The notes under the pieces are model-generated. The model was given only the letters and a program-made list of their open reading frames with translations, was not told the DNA's origin and ran no database searches. The position numbers and the translations under genes are program-made. Positions 37,463 through 48,563 of a stretch of DNA of 64,000 nucleotides are shown here, piece by piece; positions within the stretch are counted from its first letter, which is position 1, and each line of letters starts with the position of its first letter. The DNA comes from Streptomyces sp. L2. GTDB taxonomy: Bacteria; Actinomycetota; Actinomycetes; Streptomycetales; Streptomycetaceae. The DNA lies in the NCBI RefSeq assembly GCF_004124325.1, contig NZ_QBDT01000001.1:5456001-5520000 (forward strand). The letters are read 5' to 3'.

Positions 37463-38893
37463 TCACCCGGGTACCAGGGGCAGCCTCAGCCCAAGCACCC
37501 CGAGTCCCGCCAGTCCCGCCGCCTGCGCCGCCAGGACCACCGCCAGCGCGTCCCGCATGCCGAGTCCCGGCACCAGCGCCAGGAACAGCGAACCCAGCAG
37601 CGCCACCCCGACCGCGAGGCCGGACTGCTGCAGCGTGGCCGCGAGCCCGCTGCCCGCCCCCGCCAAGCGCGCCGGGACCGCGGCGAGCAGGAACCGGAAG
37701 TACAGGGGCAGCTCCAGCCCCTGCCCCACCCCGCACAGGATCAGCCCCGGCGCCAGCACGAGCGGACTCAGCCGCGGCCAGGGGCCGAACAGCGCGGTCG
37801 CCGTCACCGTCGCCAGGCCGGCGATGTGCACCAGCGCCGCCAGCGTCACCGCCCGCCCGCCCAGCCGTCGTACCGCACGCGGCGCCAGCAGCGACGCGCC
37901 GAACTGCGCCACCCCCATCGGCACCAGCGTCACACCCGCCCGCAGCGCGCCGTAGCCGAGACCCTGTTGCAGCGTGATCGCGCTGACGAACATCCAGCCC
38001 GCGAAGCCCACGAACACCGGCAGCCCCAGCAGCAGCCCGCGCCGGACCTTCCGGGAGGCCAGCAGCGAGGACGGCAGCAGCGGGCTGCCCCCGGACCGCT
38101 CGCCCCGCCGCTCCACGACGGCGAAGCCCGCCGCCGGCAGCGGCGCCGCGCACAGCAGGAGCACCGACCACAGCGGCCACCCGGCCGCCCTGCCCTCGGT
38201 CAGCGGCAGCAGTACGGCGGTCAGCGCGGCCGCCAGCAGGACCGTACCGGCGAGGTCGGCGCGCGCGGGCCGCTCGGCCCTGCTGTCCGGCACCGACCGC
38301 AGCGCGCAGCCGAGGGCGGCCACCACGACCGGTACGTTCACCAGGAACACCGCACGCCAGCCGGTGCCCGCCGGGTCGGCCGCGACCAGCACCCCGCCCA
38401 GCACCTGCCCGAGGACCACCGACACCCCGCCGACCGAGCCGTACAGGGCGACCGCGCGGGCCCGCCGCGCCCCGCTCGTGGTGGCGTGCAGCGTGGCCAG
38501 CACCTGCGGCAGCAGCACCGCCGACGCGGCGCCCTGCGCCACCCGCGCGCCCACCAGCCACCAGGCACCGGGTGCCAGCCCGCAGGCCAGCGAGGTCAGA
38601 CCGAAGCCGGCGACCCCCCACAGGAAGAGCCGGCGGCGGCCGTAGGTGTCGCCGAGCCGCCCGCCGAGGACGAGGAGGACGGCGTACGCCACCGCGTACC
38701 CGGACACCACCATCTCCAGGGTCGCCGGGGAGGCGTCCAGGTCATGCCGGATCGTCGGCAGGGCCACGTTGACGACGAAGAAGTCGACCATGGGGAGCGC
38801 GGCCCCGAGCAGGAGGGTGAGCAGCCCGAACGGGCTGAGGGGCGCGGTGGCGGGGGAGCCGTCCGTCGGCAGGGGGGTTCTCGTCGTCGTCAC
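37463..38893 (-). CDS. MFS drug transporter (DHA2 type), module 2
   Basis: A 476-residue facilitator, clearly paralogous to the protein starting at 34640: LGAALPMVDFFVVNVALPTI, LGGRLGDTYGRRRLFLWG, ARVAQGAASAVLLPQVLATLHATTSGARRARA and EGRAAGWPLWS recur in both. GTG 38893 gives the same length as module 1. It is divergent from its own MmyB-type regulator at 38997, with a related operator between. The duplication suggests two drug-efflux modules of different specificity. Confidence 0.88.
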   Translation of the reverse strand: MTTTRTPLPTDGSPATAPLSPFGLLTLLLGAALPMVDFFVVNVALPTIRHDLDASPATLEMVVSGYAVAYAVLLVLGGRLGDTYGRRRLFLWGVAGFGLTSLACGLAPGAWWLVGARVAQGAASAVLLPQVLATLHATTSGARRARAVALYGSVGGVSVVLGQVLGGVLVAADPAGTGWRAVFLVNVPVVVAALGCALRSVPDSRAERPARADLAGTVLLAAALTAVLLPLTEGRAAGWPLWSVLLLCAAPLPAAGFAVVERRGERSGGSPLLPSSLLASRKVRRGLLLGLPVFVGFAGWMFVSAITLQQGLGYGALRAGVTLVPMGVAQFGASLLAPRAVRRLGGRAVTLAALVHIAGLATVTATALFGPWPRLSPLVLAPGLILCGVGQGLELPLYFRFLLAAVPARLAGAGSGLAATLQQSGLAVGVALLGSLFLALVPGLGMRDALAVVLAAQAAGLAGLGVLGLRLPLVPG

Positions 38894-38922
38894 GGCACCG
38901 AGCCTCGCGGCGCACCCAGCCC

Positions 38923-38950
38923 GGTACCAGCCGCTGCTCATCCAGGTACC
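38923..38950. promoter_or_regulatory. Shared operator-like repeat, module 2
   Basis: GGTACCAG (38923-38930) and CAGGTACC (38943-38950), 12 bp apart, match the module 1 operator in sequence, spacing and position between divergent MFS and XRE genes. Confidence 0.6.
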
Positions 38951-38996
38951 GGCACCAACTGGAACCGCCGCGCCCGTGGACGGCACCCTGGAGGCC

Positions 38997-39968
38997 ATGA
39001 CCACCGCGACCGTCACCGACGCGACCGTCACCACCGCGACCGTCACCGGCGCGACCGTCACCGATGCGGCGACCTCCGCCGCGACGACCACCGACGCGAC
39101 GACCGTCACGCCGGGGGACCCCGGGCCGCCGCGCGAGGCGTCGGTACGGCGGCGTGAACTCGCCGCGTTCCTGCGCAGCCGCCGTGAGCGGGTCACCCCC
39201 GAGCAGGTGGGCCTGGTACGAGGGCCCCGCCGGCGCACGCCCGGTCTGCGCCGGGAGGAGGTGGCGCACCTCGCCGCGGTCGGCGTCACCTGGTACACGT
39301 GGATCGAGCAGGGGCGGGCCACGCACGTCTCCGCGCAGGTGCTGGACGCGGTCGCCCGGGCGCTGCTGCTGGACGCCACCGAGCGCGCCCACCTCTTCAC
39401 CCTGGCCGGCACCGCCGACCCGCGCGCCGGGGCCGAGTGCACGGGCGCCCCGGCCTCGGCCCTCAGGATCGTCGAACGGCTCGCCCCCTACCCGGCGTCC
39501 CTGCAGAACGCCCGCTACGACGTCCTCGCCGCCAACCGCCCCTTCGCCCAGCTGTTCGGCGACCCCGCGGAGCTGCCCCCGGACGACCGCAACTGCCTGT
39601 GGCTGCTGGCCACCAGCGAGCGCTGGAAACGGGACTTCCTGGACCGGGACGAGATGCTGCGCGACATGATCGCCAAGTACCGGGCGGGCATGGCCGAGCA
39701 TGTCGCCGACCCGCTCTGGCAAGGGCGGCTGGACCGGCTGATGCGGGTCTCGGCCGAGTTCCGGGCATTGTGGGAGCGGCACGAGGTGGCGCCGATGTCC
39801 CCGCACGTCAAGCGGTACCGGCACCCTGTGGTCGGGCTCGTCCGGCTGGAGCACCGCAACATGTGGCTGGCCCCGCAGGCCCCGGCCCGGCGGATCGTCG
39901 CCTACGTCCCCGCCGACGAGGACAGCGAGGAGCGGCTGGAGCGGCTGGCGGGGCTGTCGGGGGAGTGA
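38997..39968 (+). CDS. MmyB-type XRE regulator, module 2
   Basis: A 323-residue paralogue of the regulator at 34742. The head is a Thr/Ala/Val repeat (ATVTDATVTTATVTGATVTD, five-residue period), followed by the helix-turn-helix (RELAAFLRSRRERVTPEQVGL, GVTWYTWIEQGRATHVSAQV) and the MmyB-like sensor domain (LAPYPASLQNARYDVLAANRPF to KRYRHPVVGLVRLEHRNMWL). ATG 38997 has GGAGG right upstream. It probably controls the divergent MFS gene. dusB follows 64 bp later. Confidence 0.87.
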   Translation: MTTATVTDATVTTATVTGATVTDAATSAATTTDATTVTPGDPGPPREASVRRRELAAFLRSRRERVTPEQVGLVRGPRRRTPGLRREEVAHLAAVGVTWYTWIEQGRATHVSAQVLDAVARALLLDATERAHLFTLAGTADPRAGAECTGAPASALRIVERLAPYPASLQNARYDVLAANRPFAQLFGDPAELPPDDRNCLWLLATSERWKRDFLDRDEMLRDMIAKYRAGMAEHVADPLWQGRLDRLMRVSAEFRALWERHEVAPMSPHVKRYRHPVVGLVRLEHRNMWLAPQAPARRIVAYVPADEDSEERLERLAGLSGE

Positions 39969-40032
39969 GGGACAATGGGTACTTCCCGTGTCCGATCCCG
40001 TACGTCCGTACGTCCGTATCCGGAGCCGTCCG

Positions 40033-41163
40033 ATGACCCACCCGCTCTCCATCGGCCCGCACGCCGTGGCGCCGCCCGTCGTGCTCGCACCCATGGCGGG
40101 GATCACCAACGCGCCCTTCCGGACGCTGTGCCGAGAGTTCAGCGGCGGCAAGGGCCTGTTCGTCAGCGAGATGATCACGACCCGGGCGCTGGTCGAGCGC
40201 AACGACAAGACCATGCAGCTGATCAGGTTCGACGCGAGCGAGAAGCCGCGCTCGATCCAGCTGTACGGCGTCGACCCGGCCACCGTCGGCAAGGCCGTCC
40301 GCATGATCGCGGAGGAGGACCTCGCCGACCACATCGACCTGAACTTCGGCTGCCCCGTCCCCAAGGTGACCCGCAAGGGCGGCGGGTCGGCGCTGCCGTA
40401 CAAGCGGCACCTGCTGCGGGCGATCCTGCGCGAGGCGGTCTCCGGGGCCGGTGACCTGCCGGTCACCATGAAGATGCGCAAGGGCATCGACGACGACCAC
40501 CTCACCTACCTGGACGCCGGGCGCATCGCCGTCGAGGAGGGTGTCACCGCCATCGCGCTGCACGGCCGTACGGCCGCCCAGCACTACGGCGGCACCGCCG
40601 ACTGGGAGGCCATCGCCCGGCTGCGGGAGCACGTCCCGGAGATCCCGGTCCTCGGCAACGGGGACATCTGGTCGGCTCAGGACGCGCTGCGGATGGTCCG
40701 GGAGACCGGGGTCGACGGCGTGGTCGTGGGCCGGGGGTGCCTGGGGCGGCCGTGGCTGTTCGCCGATCTGGTGGCGGCGTTCGAGGGGCGTACGGAGTTC
40801 ACCCGGCCGACGCTGGCCGAGGTGGCCGGTGTCATGGTGCGGCACGCCGCGCTGCTGGGGGAGTGGCTCGGGGACGAGTCCAAGGGGGTCGTGGACTTCC
40901 GCAAGCATGTCGCCTGGTACCTGAAGGGGTTCGCGGTCGGCTCCGAGATGCGCAAGAGGCTGGCCGTCGCCTCGTCACTGGCGGACTTGCGGGGCGGGCT
41001 GGACGAGCTGGACCTGGAGCAGGGGTGGCCGCTGGGCGCGGACGGGCCCCGGGGCCGTACGTCCGGCAACAACAGGGTGGTGCTGCCGGACGGGTGGCTC
41101 AGGGACCCGTACGAGACGGTGGGCGTCAGCGAGGAAGCGGAGCTGGACACGTCGGGCGGCTGA
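40033..41163 (+). CDS. dusB: tRNA-dihydrouridine synthase (DusB type)
   Basis: An FMN enzyme reducing uridines in tRNA D-loops. The 376-residue protein begins with VVLAPMAGITNAPFRTLCRE. The signature LNFGCPVPKVTRKGGGSALPYK carries the catalytic Cys, MKMRKGIDDDHLTY and ALHGRTAAQHYGGTADW follow, and NGDIWSAQDALRM plus VVVGRGCLGRPWLF complete the FMN site. ATG 40033 has GGAG 7 nt upstream; a GTG at 39988 is less conserved. The C-terminal ~60 residues are a lineage-specific tail. Confidence 0.94.
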   Translation: MTHPLSIGPHAVAPPVVLAPMAGITNAPFRTLCREFSGGKGLFVSEMITTRALVERNDKTMQLIRFDASEKPRSIQLYGVDPATVGKAVRMIAEEDLADHIDLNFGCPVPKVTRKGGGSALPYKRHLLRAILREAVSGAGDLPVTMKMRKGIDDDHLTYLDAGRIAVEEGVTAIALHGRTAAQHYGGTADWEAIARLREHVPEIPVLGNGDIWSAQDALRMVRETGVDGVVVGRGCLGRPWLFADLVAAFEGRTEFTRPTLAEVAGVMVRHAALLGEWLGDESKGVVDFRKHVAWYLKGFAVGSEMRKRLAVASSLADLRGGLDELDLEQGWPLGADGPRGRTSGNNRVVLPDGWLRDPYETVGVSEEAELDTSGG

Positions 41164-41207
41164 GCCCCAGCCCCGGGGCACCGCCAGGGACCCCGCCAGG
41201 GACCCCG

Positions 41208-41226
41208 CCAGGGGCTCCGCCCCTGG
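41208..41226. terminator. GC-rich hairpin after dusB
   Basis: CCAGGGGC-TCC-GCCCCTGG hairpin, preceded by three 12-bp CCGCCAGGGACC-type units. A similar GGGGCTCCGCCCC core sits at 11663-11675. It is a terminator-like dispersed motif between convergent genes. Confidence 0.6.
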
Positions 41227-41244
41227 ACCCCGACCTCGCCCGCC

Positions 41245-41475
41245 CACCACCCGACTCGGTGGGCTGAAAGGCTGCCCCGCCGGCTCGGTGGGCTGGGGGC
41301 TGGGCCGCCCGGCTCGGTGGGTTGTGCTGCGCGGGCGGGTCGGCGGTGGTGCTGTGGGGTCGGGCGGCTCGGTGGGCCGGAGGGCTGGGCCCCGGCTCGC
41401 GGGCTGGGGGTGGGGTCGGGCGGCTCGGTGGGTTGGAAGGTTGGGCCGCCCGGCTCAGTGGGCTGTGATGCGGAG
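41245..41475. repeat. Degenerate tandem repeats between dusB and the sulfatase gene
   Basis: About seven imperfect copies of GGCTCGGTGGGCTG (variants GGTTG, CAGTG, CGCGGGCTG), with irregular spacing of about 20-65 bp, fill the space between two convergent genes. The 328-bp gap (41164-41491) otherwise holds only the terminator-like hairpin at 41208. No gene is seen. Confidence 0.7.
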
Positions 41476-41491
41476 TCGGGCGGGCGCGCGG

Positions 41492-43627
41492 TCAGTTCGT
41501 CTTGGGGTGGGGAGTCGAGCCGTAGGCCGTCAGGAAGCGGTCCCGGAAGGCGCTCATCTTCCAGACGGGCGCGTCGTGCGCCGGGCGCAGGCCGTCCGTC
41601 CAGCCCCAGCCGGCGATCTTGTCCAGCACCTTCGGGTCCTTCGCGACGATCGAGATCGGCACGTCACGGCTGGCGTGGTTGCCGCTGACCCGCGCCATCG
41701 GCTGGTGGTCGCCGAGGAAGACCAGGACGGTGTTGTCCTTGCCGTACCGCTCCAGCCACTCGGTGAGCGCGGTCACCGAGTACTGGATCGACTTGCCGTA
41801 CTCCTGGCGGGACTTGGTGGTGTCCGCGATCACGTCGGCCGCCTTGTTGCCCGCCGCCTCGATCCCCTTGAAGATCGAGCCGTCGCCCAGCTGGTCCCAG
41901 CCGACCATCTTCGGGATCGGCCCCCACGGCTGGTGGCTCGACGTCAGGATGACGAACGACATCAGATCCTTGCCGTCGGCCCGCTTCTTCCCGTGCACCC
42001 GGTCCTGGAACTGCTGGAGCGTGTACTGGTCCGGCATCGTCGACCAGCTGAACTTCGGCCCCTTGTAGCCGAGCTGGAAGGCGTTGTAGACCCTGTCCAG
42101 GCCGTAGTACTTCTGCTCCGGCCAGCCCTTCTGCACGCCCGGCATCACGCCGACGGTGTCGTACTCACCGGTCTTCTTGAACGCCTCGGTCAGGCTGAGG
42201 TGGTCGCTGGCCATGACCGTGCGGTAGCGCTGCTGGTTGCTGATCCACAGGCCGGTCATGGTCGTGGAGTGGCCGAGCCAGCTGTTGCCGCCGTACGTCG
42301 CCGAGGTCAGCCAGCCGCTCTTGGCGTGGAAACCGGCCTTGGCGATCGCCTTGGTCCGCGCGTCGAGCGTCTTGTCGACGCCGGGCGCCTCGATCGGGTC
42401 CTCGATGGCGCTGCGGCCGTAGCTCTCGATGAACGTGAAGATCATGTCCTTACCGCGCAGGTCGGGCACGAGCTGGCTGGGCGGGGTGTTGCCGAACGCG
42501 TCGACCTTGGCCACCTTCCGGAACTCCGCCTCGTCCCGCAGGGTGTCGGACACCTGGTGCGCCTGCGCCTTCACCGCGGTCGCGGTGCGGTCCGAGGCGA
42601 TCGGCACGCCCGCGATCTGGATGCCGAGGGAGGAGCAGGTGATCCAGACGACCCCGGCGACGAGGGTGCCCCGCGTGGCCAGACCGGTGTTCCGGACGAG
42701 CAGATTGCTCAGCCTGACCATGGAGAGCGCCAGCAGCACGAACAGCAGCAGCACGAGGACGATCAGGCCGGCCGTGGCGAGCAGCGTGGTCGTCCGGCCG
42801 AGCGAGTCCTCCAGGTACGACTGCGCGTCGCCGAGGAGGCTCCAGTCCAGGACGGGGTTGAAGCTCCGGCCCAGGTACTGCTTGAAGCCCATGTCGAGCA
42901 CGTTCAGCACGGTCAGCGCGGCCAGCGCCACCCCGGAGACCGCGGCCAGCACGACCCTCGGCCGCCTGGGCAGCGCAAGCGTCAGCGCCGCCCCGATGAT
43001 CGCCTCGGCCGGAATCCGCGTGAACTGGGCGAGCCTGAGCCCGACCACCGAGTTCGGCAGCACCAGCGCCGCGACGACCAGGGCCAGCGCCAGCACCGTC
43101 ACACCGAGGGACACCGCCTGAGCGGCCGCCGGGTGCGCCTTCCGCCACCGCCGCCCCCGCGCCGCCGCGGCTGCCCAGGGGCGAGGGACGGGCCGGAGCG
43201 GACGGGGTGCGGGTGTGGTTGTGGGGGTGGGCGCCGAGACGTTGTCGCCTTCACCGGCCTCTGCCGGGCCGCCATCGGTGCCGGGTTCGTCGGCTCCGGA
43301 CGGTTCGGAGGGGGTGGGGGGTGGTGCGGTGGTACTGGCAGGCGCCTGGCCGTCGGTGGGTTCGGTGGTGCCGGCAGGCGCGGGACCGTCGGCGGGCTCG
43401 GCGGGCTCGGCGGGTTCGGTCGGTTCGGTCGGTTCGGCGGTTTCGGTGGAGCCGGTGGGCTCTGCCGGTTCCGCGGAGGCCATGGCCTCCCCGGCCTCCC
43501 CAGCCTCCCCGGTCTCCTCAGGCTCCGTGCCCCCGGCGGCTTTCGCCGGCGCGCTGTCGCCGGTGTGGACATCCTCGGCCTCCCCGGGCGTGCCCGGTGG
43601 CCGGCGCGTGGTCGTGTGGTGAGGCAA
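41492..43627 (-). CDS. LtaS-like membrane sulfatase/phosphoglycerol transferase family protein
   Basis: A 711-residue protein. The first ~145 residues are a low-complexity Pro/Glu/Ala/Thr region with EPTEPTEPAEPAEP-type repeats. Four or five transmembrane helices follow (for example LGVTVLALALVVAALVLPN), then an extracellular alkaline-phosphatase-superfamily domain with DMIFTFIESYGRSA, SATYGGNSWLGHSTTMTGLW, SSHQPWGP and FLGDHQPMA. Such enzymes transfer phosphoglycerol or hydrolyse sulfate/phosphate esters at the cell surface. TTG 43627 is chosen for GGAAGGA 8 nt upstream; later starts inside the low-complexity head cannot be excluded. Confidence 0.82.
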   Translation of the reverse strand: MPHHTTTRRPPGTPGEAEDVHTGDSAPAKAAGGTEPEETGEAGEAGEAMASAEPAEPTGSTETAEPTEPTEPAEPAEPADGPAPAGTTEPTDGQAPASTTAPPPTPSEPSGADEPGTDGGPAEAGEGDNVSAPTPTTTPAPRPLRPVPRPWAAAAARGRRWRKAHPAAAQAVSLGVTVLALALVVAALVLPNSVVGLRLAQFTRIPAEAIIGAALTLALPRRPRVVLAAVSGVALAALTVLNVLDMGFKQYLGRSFNPVLDWSLLGDAQSYLEDSLGRTTTLLATAGLIVLVLLLFVLLALSMVRLSNLLVRNTGLATRGTLVAGVVWITCSSLGIQIAGVPIASDRTATAVKAQAHQVSDTLRDEAEFRKVAKVDAFGNTPPSQLVPDLRGKDMIFTFIESYGRSAIEDPIEAPGVDKTLDARTKAIAKAGFHAKSGWLTSATYGGNSWLGHSTTMTGLWISNQQRYRTVMASDHLSLTEAFKKTGEYDTVGVMPGVQKGWPEQKYYGLDRVYNAFQLGYKGPKFSWSTMPDQYTLQQFQDRVHGKKRADGKDLMSFVILTSSHQPWGPIPKMVGWDQLGDGSIFKGIEAAGNKAADVIADTTKSRQEYGKSIQYSVTALTEWLERYGKDNTVLVFLGDHQPMARVSGNHASRDVPISIVAKDPKVLDKIAGWGWTDGLRPAHDAPVWKMSAFRDRFLTAYGSTPHPKTN

Positions 43628-44263
43628 CCCGGAGGTCCTTCCGTGCGAGGCCCGCGTGGAAACGGGGGCTGAGCTGGGGCGGAACCCGGCTCGTCAGGCC
43701 CGCCGTGGTGTCGTACGGCTCCGTCGGCCGCGCTGTTCACGCCCCCTCGGCAAACACCCGGCAAACGCCTCGCCAAGACGCCGCCGCGTTCGGCCGCCGC
43801 GCTCGCCGTACGGCGGACCCGGAGACGGTCCGGAGCCGGTTCGACGACAGTGCGGAGACCCTCCGACGTCAGTCCAGCAGCCGTCCGCATGGTGAAATCC
43901 CGACCCGTGTGGCAGCGTGATTCTCGCCACCCTTGATAAGGGCTGCGCTCAGATGAGCGGATCTTGGGCGACTGCACTTCTCCAAGGGGTGGCACCGAGT
44001 GCCACCCCTTGATCGTTCATCGATCGAAAACAGATGGGCGGAGTGCCCGCTCATCTGAGCGAGAAACCCCCTCTTTGAGGGGTCATGCGTTCAAGAAGTG
44101 AAAACATGCGCCTGCTGCCGCTTGCCAAGCTTTGACTTTCGATCCACTGGCGGACGGGTGGTTACACGCGCATGACGCGCAAGTGGACGTACCCATGCAC
44201 CTTCGATCTGGGTATGTTCCTCGCCGTCAGGGCAGCCACCGCGGCCTCAAGGAGTCGAGACCC
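43628..44263. other. Long structured intergenic region before ppdK
   Basis: This 636-bp stretch separates the divergent sulfatase and ppdK genes. No convincing gene is present. It contains the nested inverted repeats described as a candidate RNA (43946-44061), a hairpin CCCCTC-TTT-GAGGGG near 44069-44083, an AT-richer segment around 44090-44150 and the AGGAG before the ppdK GTG. Confidence 0.6.
43946..44061 (+). ncRNA. Candidate structured RNA upstream of ppdK
   Basis: CGCTCAGATGAGCGG (43946-43960) pairs exactly with 44047-44061, closing a ~85-nt domain. That domain contains a second perfect 13-bp hairpin, CAAGGGGTGGCAC-CGA-GTGCCACCCCTTG (43983-44011). A short C/G hairpin with loop TTT follows at about 44069-44083 and could be a terminator. 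Nested perfect stems in a non-coding region suggest an sRNA or a 5' regulatory RNA for ppdK. No known riboswitch family is recognised; strand is assumed from ppdK. Confidence 0.45.
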
Positions 44264-46984
<2,721 letters not shown>

Positions 46985-47088
46985 CCCCGGCCGGGCCCGG
47001 CTACCCACGCCGGGCCCCACCAACCCCGGAGCCGCCGTCGGTCCCCGACCCTCAGACCGATCGGCGGCGGCTCCGGCGCCACGAGATG

Positions 47089-47123
47089 AAGGGGCGTCAC
47101 CCTGTGCGGGGGTGACGCCCCTT
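47089..47123 (+). terminator. Terminator hairpin downstream of ppdK
   Basis: AAGGGGCGTCACC (47089-47101) pairs with GGTGACGCCCCTT (47111-47123) around a 9-nt loop. A second GC-rich stem, GGAGCCGCCG with its complement, precedes it near 47028-47073. Both lie in the 289-bp gap between ppdK and the ABC importer genes. Confidence 0.85.
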
Positions 47124-47273
47124 CGGCGTGCCCGCGGCACGTCATCGCCCGTACGCAATGGCCCGTACGTCAGCGCCCGCGCGTCAACGCCCTCTTTCGT
47201 AATCCCCGCCCATGGTTGATCGTTGGGCCGTGCATCGGTCGTGAGTGCGTGAGCGGACGTCAGGGGGCACGGG

Positions 47274-48563
47274 ATGACGATGAGGCGCAGGACGCTGCTG
47301 GCTGGGGGTACCGCGGGGGTCGCGAGTGGGCTGATCGCCGCGTGCGGGTCGAACACCGGGCGCGGTGGGGACGGCGGCGGCTCGGGTGTCGCGCTGTCGC
47401 AGTGGTACCACCAGTACGGTGAGCCCGGGACCGAGCAGGCCGTTCAGCGGTACGCCGGGGCGTACAAGAAGGCCGACGTCAGTGTGCAGTGGCGGCCCGG
47501 GAACTACGACCAGCAGACCGCCGCCGCCCTGCTGACCGACTCCGGGCCGGACGTGTTCGAGGTCAACGGGCCCACCCTGGACCAGATCCAGGGCGGCCAG
47601 GTCGTCGACCTCACCGAGCTGCTCGACGGTGTGAAGGACGACTTCAACCCGGCGGTGCTCACCCCGAAGACGTACGACGGGAAGGTCTGGGCCGTCCCGC
47701 AGACCATCGACATGCAGATGCTCTACTACCGCAAGAGCCTGCTGAAGGACGCCGGTGTCGAGCCGCCCACCACCCTGGACGCCCTCGTCGACGCGGCGCG
47801 GAAGCTCACCAGCAGCAAGGTGAAGGGACTCTTCCTCGGCAACGACGGAGGAGCCGGCGTGCTCGGCGGAACTCCCCTGTACGCGGCCGGACTCCAGCTC
47901 GTCACCGCCGACGGCACGGTCGGCTTCGACGACCCCGCAGCCGCCCGCACCCTCGGCAAACTGCACCAGCTGTACGCCGACAAGTCCCTCCTCCTCGGCG
48001 CCCCCGCCGACTGGTCCGACCCGTCGGCCCTCCTCCAGGGCCTGACCGCCATGCAGTGGTCCGGGCTGTGGGCGCTGCCGCAGATCCAGAAGGAACTCGG
48101 CGACGACACCGGCGTGCTGCCCTTCCCGAAGGACGGAGCCGCCGGCCGGCCCACCGTGCCCGTCGGGGCGTACGGCGCCGCCGTGAGCGCCCGCAGCAAG
48201 CACAAGGACGCCGCGAAGGACTACGTGAAGTGGCTGTGGGTCGACCACACCGACTACCAGGAGGACTTCGCGCTCTCCTACGGCTTCCACATCCCCGCCC
48301 GGATCTCCCTCGCCAAGAAGGCCACCAAGCTGCGCACCGGCCCCGCCGCCGACGCCGTCCGCTTCGCCACCGAGCACGGCTACGCCCAGCCGCTCCTGTG
48401 GACCCCGGCCGCCCAGACCGCCTACCAGGACGCGCTGAGCAGGATCATCAAGAGCGGCGCCCATCCGGAGAGCGAACTGCGCACCGTCGTACGGAAGGTG
48501 TCGGCCGAGCTGGATCGCGTGAAGAAGAACCGCGGGAAGAACCAGGCGAAGAAGACGTCGTGA
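47274..48563 (+). CDS. ABC sugar-binding lipoprotein
   Basis: Extracellular solute-binding protein (family 1) of 429 residues. A signal peptide with a twin Arg (MTMRRRTLLAGGTAGVASGL) ends in the lipobox LIAACGS, so a Tat-exported lipoprotein is likely. The mature part (SQWYHQYGEPGTEQAVQRYA, FEVNGPTLDQIQGGQVVDLTEL, GLTAMQWSGLWALPQIQKELGD) matches carbohydrate-binding proteins. The tail is Lys-rich. Its stop overlaps the first permease start by 4 bp (GTGA). The sugar is not predictable here. Confidence 0.9.
   Translation: MTMRRRTLLAGGTAGVASGLIAACGSNTGRGGDGGGSGVALSQWYHQYGEPGTEQAVQRYAGAYKKADVSVQWRPGNYDQQTAAALLTDSGPDVFEVNGPTLDQIQGGQVVDLTELLDGVKDDFNPAVLTPKTYDGKVWAVPQTIDMQMLYYRKSLLKDAGVEPPTTLDALVDAARKLTSSKVKGLFLGNDGGAGVLGGTPLYAAGLQLVTADGTVGFDDPAAARTLGKLHQLYADKSLLLGAPADWSDPSALLQGLTAMQWSGLWALPQIQKELGDDTGVLPFPKDGAAGRPTVPVGAYGAAVSARSKHKDAAKDYVKWLWVDHTDYQEDFALSYGFHIPARISLAKKATKLRTGPAADAVRFATEHGYAQPLLWTPAAQTAYQDALSRIIKSGAHPESELRTVVRKVSAELDRVKKNRGKNQAKKTS

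Noticed and set aside
43983..44011. HrcA/CIRCE operator
   Set aside because: GGCAC/GTGCC arms recall it, but CIRCE has 9-bp arms GCACTC/GAGTGC with a 9-bp spacer; here the arms are 13 bp with a 3-nt loop.
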